The notes under the pieces: model-generated
Database searches by the model: none
The model's input: only the letters and a program-made list of their open reading frames with translations
What the model was told of the DNA's origin: nothing
Part shown: positions 29,098 through 37,189 of the stretch, piece by piece
Position numbering within the stretch: the stretch's first letter is position 1
Layout of the letters: each line of letters starts with the position of its first letter
Program-made: the position numbers and the translations under genes
NCBI GenBank assembly: GCA_963851325.1
Contig: CAWKOR010000001.1
Span: 1,178,001 to 1,242,000 of the forward strand
Direction: 5' to 3'
DNA length: 64,000 nt
Source of the DNA: DATGKG01 sp963851325
Lineage (GTDB): Bacteria; Desulfobacterota; Binatia; Binatales; Binataceae

Positions 29098-29397
29098 ATG
29101 AGCTGTGATGACTGTACGGTGGTGGCGATTTCGCGATTCAGCGTCCCGCGGGCCGCCGGCGACAGCATCGAGGCTCGGTTCATCGAGCGCCCCCGCCTGG
29201 TAGATCGCCACGACGGATTCCTCGGCTGCGAAGTCCTGAAAACCGGCAGCGATCCCGTGACCTTCGTCCTGATCACGCGATGGGCGAGTCGCGCCAAGCT
29301 GAAAGCTTATCTCCGCTCCGACGACTTCAAGTCGGTACACGCTGGGAGCGATGAGGCGGGCGCGGACTTCAAGGTCTACGACCTGGTCTCGCGATGA
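29098..29397 (+). CDS. ABM-fold (antibiotic biosynthesis monooxygenase/IsdG-like) small protein
   Basis: A 99-residue protein from the ATG at 29098, beginning MSCDDCTVVAISRFSVP. The ferredoxin-like ABM pattern is clear: first strand VVAISRFSVP, helix with IEARFIERPRLVDRHDGFLG, strands CEVLKTGSDPVTFVLITRWAS, helix LKAYLRSDDFKSVHAG, and last strand FKVYDLV. Relatives act as quinone or heme monooxygenases or as uncharacterised dimers. No heme-ligand histidine is assured here; His in SVHAGSDE is a candidate. It follows the B12 photoreceptor by four bases and is probably its co-translated partner. A longer frame to 29026 overlaps the upstream coding region and is not needed. Confidence 0.75.
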   Translation: MSCDDCTVVAISRFSVPRAAGDSIEARFIERPRLVDRHDGFLGCEVLKTGSDPVTFVLITRWASRAKLKAYLRSDDFKSVHAGSDEAGADFKVYDLVSR

Positions 29398-29436
29398 TTC
29401 ACGCAATGCGCACGCCGCACTCGCGAGACAGTCGGG

Positions 29437-30150
29437 CTAGTTCAACGTCCCCTTGGTGGACAGCACCCCCGCGACGCGAGGCTCCAGCGAGGTCGCCTGA
29501 TCCATCGCGCGCGCCAGCGCCTTGAACGCAGCCTCGATCACATGATGGGGGTTACGGCCGCTGAGCATGTTCATATGGAGATTCATGCCGACGTTGTCGC
29601 TCAGCGCCTTCATGAAGTCATGCACCAGCTCGGTCTGGAACGAACCGACGCGCTCCTGGGTGATCGGCACGTCGTAGGCGAGATAGGAGCGCCCGCTGAT
29701 GTCCACGATGACCGAGCACAAGGCCTCATCGAGTGGAACCGTCGCCTCGCCGAAGCGTTTGATGCCGGACCGGTCGCCCAGCGCCTGCGCGAAAGCTTTG
29801 CCGAGCACGATGCCGACATCTTCGACGGTGTGATGCTCATCGATGTGGAGGTCGCCCTTCGCCTCGATTTTGAGATCGAAGAAACCATGGCGCGCGAAAC
29901 TATCGAGCATATGATCGAGGAAGGGAACGCCGGTCGCCGACTCGCCGCGGCCGCTGCCGTCGAGCTTAAGGGCGATTTTCACCGCGGTCTCGCGGGTCTT
30001 GCGATCGACGTGCGCGATGCGCTTGCCGTTCTCCGCGCGCATCGCCGGGATCAACTCGCGGCTGTCGTCGCGCATGCCGGTGGAATCCTCGATGCGGCGG
30101 CGCGTGGGCGCCGATGCGATCCGCGTTTTCGATTTCTTTTTGCTCGCCAT
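29437..30150 (-). CDS. hisB: HisB, imidazoleglycerol-phosphate dehydratase
   Basis: IGPD removes water from imidazole glycerol phosphate in histidine synthesis, using a di-manganese site. The metal-binding motifs are visible: DHMLDSFARHG, DLHIDEHHTVED and SGRNPHHVIEAAFKALARA. The protein has 237 residues, about 40 more than usual, because of a basic N-terminal extension (MASKKKSKTRIASAPTRRR) before the core begins at RIAHVDRKT. The extension is probably real, because its ATG overlaps the hisD stop (TAATG at 30148-30152), a typical arrangement for translational coupling. It lacks a histidinol-phosphatase domain. It converges with the monooxygenase-fold gene 39 bases away. Confidence 0.95.
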   Translation of the reverse strand: MASKKKSKTRIASAPTRRRIEDSTGMRDDSRELIPAMRAENGKRIAHVDRKTRETAVKIALKLDGSGRGESATGVPFLDHMLDSFARHGFFDLKIEAKGDLHIDEHHTVEDVGIVLGKAFAQALGDRSGIKRFGEATVPLDEALCSVIVDISGRSYLAYDVPITQERVGSFQTELVHDFMKALSDNVGMNLHMNMLSGRNPHHVIEAAFKALARAMDQATSLEPRVAGVLSTKGTLN

Positions 30151-31469
30151 TATTTTCCCCGCCGCACGGTGGCTTTGTTTCGCACCTCAACCGACCGCGC
30201 GTGACCTTCAAATCCCTCCATCCTCGCCAATCGCGCCACCGTGGGACCGAGCTTGCGAAGCGCATTCGGCGACGCCTCAATTATACTGGTACGCTTGAGA
30301 AAATCGTAAGCGCCCAGAGGAGAGGCAAATCGAGCCGAACCGCCCGTGGGTAAAACATGGTTTGGGCCAGCGAGATAATCGCCAAGAGGCGCCGGGCTCA
30401 TCGCACCGAGAAAAATCGCACCTGCTGCTTTAACTTTGGACAGCCATCGCCCCGGATGACGGATTTCGAGCTCCAGATGCTCGGGGCCAATAACATTAGC
30501 GATTTCAAAGGCTTCTGCGAGGTCGCCGACAACTATCAGCGCGCCGCGCTTGTCGAGCACCGCCTCGACGGACCGGGCGCGCGGTAAATCTACGAGCGCC
30601 TTAACCAGGGCAGCAGCCACCGCATCGGCAAGCTTGCGCGATGGGGTCAGCATTACCGCTGATTCGTCGCCTGACCCATGCTCGGCCTGCGCAATCAAAT
30701 CGGCGGCAACCCATGCCGGATGCGCACTGTCATCGGCAATGACGAGGACCTCGCTCGGACCCGCCATCTTGTCGATATCGACGACGCCATAGACCATGCG
30801 CTTGGCGGCCTGGACGTAGGCATTGCCGGGCCCGACGATCTTGTCGACCGGCGCGATGCTCAAAGTCCCATACGCGAGCGCGGCGACTGCCTGTGCGCCT
30901 CCGACCCGATAGAACTCATCCACTCCGGCAATCGCAGCGGCAGCCATCACCTCGGGACGCTCGCTTTCCGCCGAAGGCGGCGACACCATCACGATTTCGC
31001 GCACCCCCGCGACGCGCGCCGGTATCGCATTCATCAGCACCGAGGACGGATACGCGCCCATTCCGCCGGGAACATAGATGCCGACCCGATCGAGGGGACG
31101 CACCATTTGCCCGAGGCGCATCCCGAGGCTGTCGGTATATGAGAACGGCTTCTCGAGGGTCTTCTTGTGAAACGCCGCGATGCGCCGCGCGGCCAGTTCC
31201 AGCGCCCGGCGGTCCTCTTTCGGAAGTTGCGCCAGGGCCTCGCGAAGTTCCTTCGCCGATACGCGAAGCGTCTTGGGCGTAAGCTTCACGCGATCGAAGC
31301 GTTCGGTGTATTCGATGAGCGCCGCGTCGCCGCGCTTGCGCACCTCAGCAATGATGGCTGAGACGGCGGCTTCGACGCGCGAATCGTCGTCACCCCCGCG
31401 CCGTGCGATGATCGCATCGAGGAAGCGGGTGAACTCAGGCGTCCCAGACTTGAGGATGCGCGGCTTCAT
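30150..31469 (-). CDS. hisD: HisD, histidinol dehydrogenase
   Basis: HisD oxidises histidinol to histidine in two NAD-dependent steps, with a zinc ion at the active site. At 439 residues it has normal length. Recognisable stretches are VGIYVPGGMGAYPSSVLMNA, VGGAQAVAALAYGT, KIVGPGNAYVQAAKR, the zinc-binding QAEHGSGDESAV and the C-terminal GPNHVLPTGGSARF. The start ATG gives MKPRILKSGTPEF. Its stop overlaps the hisB start. In many deltaproteobacterial genomes hisD follows murA and hisG; here a 3.5 kb accessory island separates it from murA and hisG is absent. Confidence 0.96.
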   Translation of the reverse strand: MKPRILKSGTPEFTRFLDAIIARRGGDDDSRVEAAVSAIIAEVRKRGDAALIEYTERFDRVKLTPKTLRVSAKELREALAQLPKEDRRALELAARRIAAFHKKTLEKPFSYTDSLGMRLGQMVRPLDRVGIYVPGGMGAYPSSVLMNAIPARVAGVREIVMVSPPSAESERPEVMAAAAIAGVDEFYRVGGAQAVAALAYGTLSIAPVDKIVGPGNAYVQAAKRMVYGVVDIDKMAGPSEVLVIADDSAHPAWVAADLIAQAEHGSGDESAVMLTPSRKLADAVAAALVKALVDLPRARSVEAVLDKRGALIVVGDLAEAFEIANVIGPEHLELEIRHPGRWLSKVKAAGAIFLGAMSPAPLGDYLAGPNHVLPTGGSARFASPLGAYDFLKRTSIIEASPNALRKLGPTVARLARMEGFEGHARSVEVRNKATVRRGK

Positions 31470-31564
31470 GGTTTCAAAACCGCATTCCTCTTTGGGCTGT
31501 GCAAACGTATTTCATTTTGATGCCGTTCTGGAAGGACGGTGGCAAGGGCCGACAATTTTCGAAA

Positions 31565-31587
31565 AAGAACAGTTGAAAGAATCAACT
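31565..31587 (-). terminator. Terminator after the toxin-antitoxin-like pair
   Basis: On the minus strand AGTTGA, loop TTCTT, then TCAACT (31571-31587) is followed by GTTCTTTTTC. The stem overlaps the stop codon of the second gene (31586-31588), so the pair would be transcribed separately from hisD. Confidence 0.5.
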
Positions 31588-31852
31588 AGGCTGCTGGATA
31601 GAAGGGCGTGTTCTTCAGAAAGGATTCGTAGTCCTGTCGGTATTTTGTGCATCGGGCAAGGTTGAGCGCCAGCCGCATATTAATGTGAATCTGTCTTGGA
31701 ATGTAGTCATGTCCCAGGTTCATTCCGCGTCGAATCCCAAAGCGCCCGACCTCTTTGCCGTTCACTCGTACGATGGCGATGACGTGGTTGGTACGCTTCC
31801 GCTCGATTTCGGCATCAAGCTTCTTCGCGATCGCCTCCGCGTCACCAGTCAT
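31586..31852 (-). CDS. Possible toxin of a HicA-like pair
   Basis: An 88-residue basic protein starting MTGDAEAIAKKLDAEIERK at the ATG 31850-31852. Its core has VIAIVRVNGKEVGRFGIRRG followed by GHDYIPRQIHINMRLALNLA, which resembles small toxin-like proteins where a His and Arg/Gln cluster lies in the active region. I cannot name the family with certainty. It begins eight bases after the stop of an acidic partner gene, the usual order antitoxin then toxin. A longer frame to 31942 would overlap the partner. The hairpin at its stop suggests that the two genes form one transcript. Confidence 0.5.
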   Translation of the reverse strand: MTGDAEAIAKKLDAEIERKRTNHVIAIVRVNGKEVGRFGIRRGMNLGHDYIPRQIHINMRLALNLARCTKYRQDYESFLKNTPFYPAA

Positions 31853-31859
31853 CAGGAAG

Positions 31860-32183
31860 CTACGGCGTCCCTTTGCCAAGGTATTTCCTGAGAATGGCAA
31901 GTTGCTGCCTTGGGCCTGGTCCCAATTTGGATTCGTCCGCACTCCAATCGTCGAAGGCGGTAAGAATCTCTTCGGTTAGGGCTTGAAAGGCGTCCTGGCG
32001 CGACGTTCCCGACACCGCAAAATTGGCTTCAGCGAACCGAGCCTGGACCTCGGAATCGGAAATCTCCTCGTACGAGATCCGGATGGGCTGATTTACGACA
32101 TAACCCTCAATTCCGCCTTCCACAATATCGTCAGCTTCGGTTTCAAGTCGCTTGTAGAATTTTGATGGGGTCGCTGTGCTCAT
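31860..32183 (-). CDS. Possible HicB-like antitoxin
   Basis: A 107-residue acidic protein. The segment EVQARFAEANFAVSGTSRQ followed by DAFQALTEEILTAFDDWS resembles the degenerate RNase-H-like strand-helix pattern of HicB-type antitoxins, in which a DAFQALTEEI-like helix follows the strands. There is no visible ribbon-helix-helix or HTH tail; the C-terminus (RQQLAILRKYLGKGTP) is short and basic. It lies upstream of a small basic partner on the same strand with an eight-base gap. The pair sits in an accessory island with repeats. The classification is from pattern and context only. Confidence 0.5.
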   Translation of the reverse strand: MSTATPSKFYKRLETEADDIVEGGIEGYVVNQPIRISYEEISDSEVQARFAEANFAVSGTSRQDAFQALTEEILTAFDDWSADESKLGPGPRQQLAILRKYLGKGTP

Positions 32184-32202
32184 CGTAGTCTTCCAAGGGA
32201 GG

Positions 32203-32466
32203 TCATCTCACGGCGCGCCACATCAAGGAACATGGAGCAAACCGTTGGAAGCCAAATCTTGCCTGGCAGTTTCCCTCCCCGGAGGGTCTATTTTGGCTGC
32301 TTTCCTCCGCGCCGGCAAGTTCGTCGGTTGAGCCTGGGCTTCCCTTGATTTCCCTTTCACGCGCGGTCGCATCGCCGACATACTCGAAGTGTTCAAAATA
32401 GACGAGGCGATTTATCTTGGACCTGGTGATGAGTCCGGCGGTAGTCCCGTGCCGGTGCGCGGACAT
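32203..32466 (-). pseudogene. Remnant of a GIY-YIG endonuclease gene
   Basis: The segment SKINRLVYFEHFEYVGDATA continuing REREIKG is nearly the same as the middle of the intact GIY-YIG gene at 33997-34290 (YKIDRLVYFEHFEDIGDAIA, REKEIKG). The N-terminal part carrying the catalytic YIYIM and TLYVG motifs is missing. After EIKG the matching C-terminal sequence continues in another frame (WLNRRT-like), then is lost. It is therefore a dead copy of the family, broken at both ends. It lies four bases from the end of the secreted-protein gene on the same strand. Confidence 0.7.
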
Positions 32467-32469
32467 TAC

Positions 32470-33159
32470 TCACTTGCAGAAAAATCCTTCGGGAAAAGCG
32501 GGTTTGCCGCTGCATGGCGGACTTAGCGACGGCGGCTCACACTCCGGGGGAAGCGTAACTTCTCCCGGCTTGTTTTTGATCCGGTTCACCTCCAGCCACT
32601 CATCCAGGGCCGGATCGAAAAGGTTCTGATAGCCATAGTGCAGCATCTTGCGAATCCGGCTGGAATTCCGCCGTTCAACATAGATGTCACCTTGTATGAC
32701 TGGGAAGCGAATTGCCGGATCGGTCGCAGCGGCGCCGAAAACGACCCCCACCCGAAAGTGATTCACCCGGGGATGCTTCGCCCCCAGCAGAATCTCCTTC
32801 CCCACGAAACGCGAACTCGCCAGGCATTGGTTCAGGGTATCGAGCGACAACTGCCCGAGACAGACGCATTTGACCGGCTGCGGCCCTACGATATCGGGCC
32901 ATCTGTAGGTAAGCGTATAGAGCTGGTCGTCATAGATGACATTGGTAAAATGAATCGCCTCTTCCTCGCTGCCGGCAATCATCTGCAGATTGCCGTCGCT
33001 TCCTAGCCAGGAAAAGCTGACGTCGTAGCCGAGGTCCTTGACGAAATATCGACCTTCCCATTGAAAATCGCGCGGGAGTTGAGGGGGAGGTGGGTCCGCC
33101 ATCGCAACCGATGCGCTTGCGACGAGCAGTGCCAATGCGAGCAATAAGCGGCCTCTCAT
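32470..33159 (-). CDS. Secreted protein of unknown function
   Basis: A 229-residue protein with a clear signal peptide (MRGRLLLALALLVASASVAMA, cleavage before DPPPPQ). The mature part is probably beta-rich (FQWEGRYFVKDLGYDVSFSW, YTLTYRWPDIVG) and has cysteines in KCVCLGQ and near the end (PPECEPPSLSPPCSG, GFFCK) that could pair in the periplasm. I do not recognise a family. It is in the accessory island between hisD and murA; the GIY-YIG remnant follows directly. A short AT-rich stretch at 33180-33195 may be its promoter. Confidence 0.65.
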   Translation of the reverse strand: MRGRLLLALALLVASASVAMADPPPPQLPRDFQWEGRYFVKDLGYDVSFSWLGSDGNLQMIAGSEEEAIHFTNVIYDDQLYTLTYRWPDIVGPQPVKCVCLGQLSLDTLNQCLASSRFVGKEILLGAKHPRVNHFRVGVVFGAAATDPAIRFPVIQGDIYVERRNSSRIRKMLHYGYQNLFDPALDEWLEVNRIKNKPGEVTLPPECEPPSLSPPCSGKPAFPEGFFCK

Positions 33160-33246
33160 ATGTCGGTTTGACCAATTCCCCTCTTTAATAATAGTTTCGC
33201 GCCATTGGAAGGATGCACTTCGCGGAGGCCTTTCGCCAGGCTCAGA

Positions 33247-33929
33247 GCGACCGCTCGGATACCCTCGCGGTCGAATCGCTTCGCGTAGGTCCTTCGCGAC
33301 GAAGCGTCGCTCAGGATGACAGAAGGGGGAAGAACGCCGCGCCCGCAGCGAATCGCTGCGCAGGTCCTTCGCTACGGCAGCCTCCGCTCAGGATGATGGG
33401 AGGGAGCAGGCCCTGTCTGATGGTTTTGCCGGCTCCGCCAAGGTTTATCTCAAGAGTCTCGCGCGAACACCGGACCGGCAAAGTAATCTCCTGGTGCTTC
33501 GACTTTGAGCCCCAGAGGCCATCAGTGGTTCGCGGTCGAACCAACAACCATCGCAGCGCAACTCTTTTCTGTCATCCTGAGCGAGGCTGCCGCAGCGAAG
33601 GACCTACGCGCAGCGATTCGAACGCTCGGCATCGCCGAGCGTTCGCCCTGAGCCTGGCGAAGGGCCTCCGCGCAGCGGATTCTTCCGCTCGGCATCGCCG
33701 AGCGTTCGCCCTGAGACCGGCGAAGGGCCTCCGCGCAGCGGATTCTTCCGCTCGGCATCGCCGAGCGTTCGCCCTGAGACCGGCGAAGGGCCTCCGCGCA
33801 GCGGATTTTTCCCTCGGCATCGCCAAGCGTTCGCCCTGAGACCCGCGAAAGGCCTCCGCGCAGCGGATTTTTCCCTCGGCATCGCCGAGCGTTCGCCCTG
33901 AGACCGGCGAAGGGCCTCCGCGCAGCGAT
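33247..33929. repeat. MITE-like repeat element, left copy
   Basis: First of two long direct copies (offset about 1047 bases) flanking the GIY-YIG gene. Each copy has imperfect terminal inverted arms of about 55 bases. Here they are 33270-33325 (GCGTAGGTCCTTCGC then GCTCAGGATGACAGAA) and the complement at 33565-33621 (TTTTCTGTCATCCTGAGCG then GCGAAGGACCTACGCG). The core between them contains the shared block beginning GGAGGGAGCAGGCCCTGTC. A tandem array follows the right arm (separate entry). No convincing gene is encoded; the open frames crossing it are by-products of the repeats. Confidence 0.8.
33623..33929. repeat. Tandem array of about five 63-bp hairpin units
   Basis: Units begin at about 33623, 33686, 33749, 33812 and 33875. 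Each starts with the palindrome CGCTCGGC-ATC-GCCGAGCG (eight-base stem, three-base loop), then TTCGCCCTGAG, a CCGGCGAAGGGCC segment and CGCGCAGCGGATT. There are no unique spacers, so this is not a CRISPR array. The unit also contains the GCCCTGAG/CGAAGGGC-type sequence that is scattered widely in soil-bacterial genomes. Confidence 0.85.
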
Positions 33930-33996
33930 TCAAAGGCGCTAGCTTCAAGTCACATTGATCGCTACGGAAAGGTGGGCGCGAACACGCTCCTCTCCG

Positions 33997-34290
33997 ATGG
34001 CAAGAAACTACTACATCTACATAATGACGAACCGGACCCACACCCTTTACGTCGGCGTCACCAACGATTTGTATCGACGCGTCGAGGAGCATCGGGCCAA
34101 AATCAACCCGGGATTCACCACCAAATACAAAATCGACCGCCTCGTTTATTTCGAGCACTTCGAAGATATCGGTGATGCGATCGCGCGGGAGAAGGAGATC
34201 AAGGGCTGGCTGCGGCGGAAGAAGATTGCGCTTATCGAAGCGCAGAACCCGAAGTGGTCGGATTTGAGTCGGCAGTTGTTTTCGGAGTAG
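33997..34290 (+). CDS. GIY-YIG family endonuclease (small, UPF0213-like)
   Basis: A 97-residue single-domain GIY-YIG nuclease starting MARNYYIYIMTNRTHTLYVG at the ATG 33997. The two motif strands YIYIM and LYVGVTNDLYRRVEEH carry the catalytic tyrosines and arginine, and the conserved glutamate lies in AREKEIKGW. The C-terminus (LIEAQNPKWSDLSRQLFSE) is typical of the family. These enzymes cut DNA at a single catalytic site; the cellular role of this small class is unknown. The gene lies between two direct copies of a repeat element with inverted arms, and a broken relative lies at 32203-32466. The position suggests the nuclease may move or maintain the repeats. Confidence 0.9.
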   Translation: MARNYYIYIMTNRTHTLYVGVTNDLYRRVEEHRAKINPGFTTKYKIDRLVYFEHFEDIGDAIAREKEIKGWLRRKKIALIEAQNPKWSDLSRQLFSE

Positions 34291-34293
34291 GAG

Positions 34294-34957
34294 GCGACCG
34301 CTCGGATACCCTCGCGGTCGAATCGCTTCGCGTAGGTCCTTCGCGACGAAGCGTCGCTCAGGATGACAGAAGGGGAAAGGACGGCGCACTCAGCAGCGAA
34401 TCGCTGCGCGGAGGTCCTTCGCTACGAAACGTCGCTCAGGATGACAGAAGGGGAAAGGGCGGCGCCTCAGCAGCAAATCGCTGCGCGGAGGTCCTTCGCT
34501 ACGGCAGCCTCCGCTCAGGATGACGGGAGGGAGCAGGCCCTGTCTGATGGTTTTGCCGGCTCCGCCACGGTTTATCTCCAGAGTCTCGCGCGAACACCGG
34601 GCCGGCAGGAATAATCTCCTTCGTGCTTCGACTCTGAGCCCCAGAGGCCATCAGTGGTTCGGTCGAACCAACAACAATCGCAGCGCAACTCTTTTCTGTC
34701 ATCCTGAGCGGAGGCTGCCGCAGCGAAGGACCTACGCGAAGCGATTCGAACGCTCGGCATCGCCGAGCGTTCGCCTTGAGCCTGGCGAAGGGCCTCCGCG
34801 CAGCGGATTCTTCCGCTCGGCATCGCCGAGCGGTCGCCCTGAGCCCGGCGAAGGACCTCCGCGCAGCGGATTTTTCCCTCGGCATCGCCGAGCGTTCGCC
34901 CTGAGCCTGGCGAAGGGCCTCCGCGCAGCGGATTTTTTCGCTCGGCATCGCCGAGCG
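34294..34957. repeat. MITE-like repeat element, right copy
   Basis: Second direct copy of the element at 33247-33929, with inverted arms at about 34319-34373 and 34691-34750 and the same core block (GGAGGGAGCAGGCCCTGTC near 34528). It contains an extra internal copy of the left-arm sequence (about 34404-34450), so it has grown by local duplication. The left boundary is four bases after the GIY-YIG stop. Confidence 0.8.
34751..34957. repeat. Tandem array of about 3.3 hairpin units (63 bp)
   Basis: Units begin at about 34751, 34814, 34877 and 34939, with the same CGCTCGGC-ATC-GCCGAGCG palindrome and spacing as the left array. The last unit is cut after the palindrome. murA ends 65 bases further on. 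Confidence 0.85.
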
Positions 34958-35022
34958 TGCTCCCCTGTTACTTGGTCCACGAGTCTCAGGACCTGTGGGA
35001 AACGCCCCCTCTCAGTCTCTAA

Positions 35023-36292
35023 CTAGGAGATGGCCGAATCTTTCACTCTTTCGATGTCCGCGCCCAACGAGGCGAGCTTCGCGTCGAGGGCCTCGTAGCC
35101 GCGATCCAGATGATACACCCGGCCGATCTCGGTGTGATTCTCGGCGCTCAATCCCGCCAGGATGAGGCCCATACTCGCGCGCAAATCGGTCGCCATAACT
35201 GGAGCGCCCTGCAGGCGCGGCACTCCACGCACGACCGCAGTCGAACCCTTCATCACGATGTCCGCGCCCATCCGCATCAGTTCGAGCGCGTGCATGAAGC
35301 GATTTTCGAAAATCGTTTCGGTGATGACCGAAGTGCCGTTCGCAGATGCCAGCAACGCCATCATCTGGGCCTGCAAATCGGTCGGGAAGCCAGGATACGG
35401 CAGCGTGCGAAGCTCCACCGGACGCAGCGCTCCGTTGCCGCTGACGCGCACGCCTCCATCGGCCGCAACCACCGAGACGCCGGTCTCGCGCAACTTGACG
35501 ATGACGGCTTCGAGCTGATCGATCGGCACATCGCGGATCGAAACGTCGCCGCCGGTGATCGCCGCAGCGATCATCAGCGAGCCGGCTTCGATGCGATCGG
35601 GAATCACCTCGTGCTCTGCGCCATGGAGTTTCTCGACCCCTTCGATCTCGATGACGTGGGTACCGGCGCCGCGCACGTTGGCGCCCATCGCAACCAGGAA
35701 CTTCGCGAGGTCCTGCACTTCGGGCTCGCGCGCCGCATTCTCGATGGTGGTTTTGCCGTCCGCCAGCACCGCCGCCATCATGATGTTCTCGGTGGCGCCG
35801 ACCGAAGGGTTATCGAGCCAGATGCGCGCGCCGCGCAGTCGATCGGCATGCGCCTCGACATATCCATTGCGCAACTGCACGCGGGCACCGAGCGCACGAA
35901 TTCCGGTGATGTGCAGATTGACCGGGCGCGCACCGATCGCGCATCCGCCGGGGGTCGAAACTTTCGCGCGTTTGGCGCGCGCGAGCAGCGGGCCGAGCAC
36001 GAAGAACGAAGCGCGCATGGTCTTGACCAATTCGTAGGGCGCCTCGTGCGAAGTGACGTTCTCGGCGTGCAGCACCAGCTTATGGTCGTCGGTCCATTCG
36101 GCTGACTACGCCGAGACCGCGCAGCAACTCCAGCGCGGTGTTGACGTCGCGCAGATGCGGCAGGTTGCGGATCCGCACCGGCTCCTCGGTCAGCAGCGAC
36201 GCCATCAGGATCGGCAGTGCGGCGTTTTTGCTCCCGCTGACCGAGACGGCGCCGCTGAGTCGGGCGCCGCCGTGGATGATCATTTTGTCCAT
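35023..36292 (-). CDS. murA: MurA, UDP-GlcNAc enolpyruvyl transferase (frameshifted)
   Basis: MurA transfers enolpyruvate from PEP to UDP-GlcNAc, the first committed step of peptidoglycan synthesis. The N-terminal frame (36080-36292) starts MDKMIIHGGARLSG and includes the conserved SGSKNAALPIL. The second frame (ending 35023) continues with WTDDHKLVLHAENVTS and includes the fosfomycin-target cysteine in GGCAIGARPV and the late LRASMGLILAGL. Joining them needs removal of one base at about 36104-36109, giving 422 residues, the normal size. Everything on both sides is well conserved, so the shift is recent or an assembly error; a cell needs one working copy. It is followed upstream by prmC in a classical cluster. 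Confidence 0.9.
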
Positions 36293-36317
36293 TGATGTCT
36301 ACGAAATTCGCGGGCGC

Positions 36318-37175
36318 CTAGACGGCTATGATGACGCGCTCGAGGCCCGCGAGATCCCGTACCGCATCAATCTTGCTGAAACCGGCGCGGCGGAAAAGAG
36401 CCGCGACCGCAAAAGCCTGGCCTGCGCCGATTTCCACCATCACTGCGCCATCAGGATTGAGGCGCGATCGGCTCCCGGGCGCGATGCGGCGATAGAAGTC
36501 GAGGCCGTCGCTGCCGGCGGCAAGGGCATGCCGCGGTTCGTGCAGGCGAACCTCCGGCTGGAGTGTGTCGATGTCCATCTCGCTAACGTAGGGGGGATTC
36601 GAGAGAATCAGGTCGAAACGCGAATTATCGGCAGGGAACAGATCGGCCGCGACCAAATCGATCCGACGGTCGCATCGATGGCGAATTGCATTGCCACGCG
36701 CAACCTCAAGCGCTTCTTTAGATATGTCGGTGGCTTTGATTCCGGCGTCCGGCACATTCGCCGCAATCGAAATCGCGATCGCTCCCGAGCCGGTGCCGAT
36801 ATCCAGGACGCTCGACCCGCGCCGCGGCGCAAGAAACTTGAGCGCCGCATCAATCAGCGTCTCCGTTTCCGGCCGGGGGATGAGAACCGCGGGCGTCACC
36901 TCGAAATCGAGCGAGAAGAATTCCTTGTGCCCGATGATGTAGGCGAGCGGCTCCCGCGAGGCGCGACGCTCGATCATCGCGGCAAAGGTTCTGGCCGCAT
37001 CGCCATCCAGATTTGCCGACCCTGCCAACAGCGCTGCGCGCGTCACGCCGCCTGCATGTGCGAGGAGCACCTCGGCATCCAGCCGCGCGGTCTCGATGCC
37101 GGCGGCGTCGAGAATCCGGCATCCCTCCTCCAGCATCGCGCGCGATGAGGAAGCGGTGTCGGCTTCGCGCATCAT
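36318..37175 (-). CDS. prmC: PrmC, release factor glutamine methyltransferase
   Basis: PrmC methylates the glutamine of the GGQ motif of release factors 1 and 2 using SAM, making peptide release efficient. The protein has 285 residues. The N-terminal helical domain (about 1-80) is followed by the SAM-binding VLDIGTGSGAIAIS and the substrate-glutamine motif SNPPYVSEMD. RPETETLID, typical of the family, precedes the SAM site. It starts 14 bases after the stop of prfA, which encodes its substrate, on the same strand, and ends 25 bases before murA. This is a classical gene order. Confidence 0.96.
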   Translation of the reverse strand: MMREADTASSSRAMLEEGCRILDAAGIETARLDAEVLLAHAGGVTRAALLAGSANLDGDAARTFAAMIERRASREPLAYIIGHKEFFSLDFEVTPAVLIPRPETETLIDAALKFLAPRRGSSVLDIGTGSGAIAISIAANVPDAGIKATDISKEALEVARGNAIRHRCDRRIDLVAADLFPADNSRFDLILSNPPYVSEMDIDTLQPEVRLHEPRHALAAGSDGLDFYRRIAPGSRSRLNPDGAVMVEIGAGQAFAVAALFRRAGFSKIDAVRDLAGLERVIIAV

Positions 37176-37189
37176 ATGAGATGTGTCCT

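Noticed and set aside
33213..33839. Open frame of 208 codons through the repeat array
   Set aside because: It encodes a short Arg/Ala-rich motif repeated because the 63-base unit is a multiple of three. It has no start context and no protein-like composition.
33623..33929. Possible CRISPR array
   Set aside because: Units are contiguous 63-bp repeats without variable spacers, and no cas gene is nearby.
36138..37148. 336-codon frame opposite prmC and murA
   Set aside because: It overlaps two clear housekeeping genes on the other strand and has no family features.
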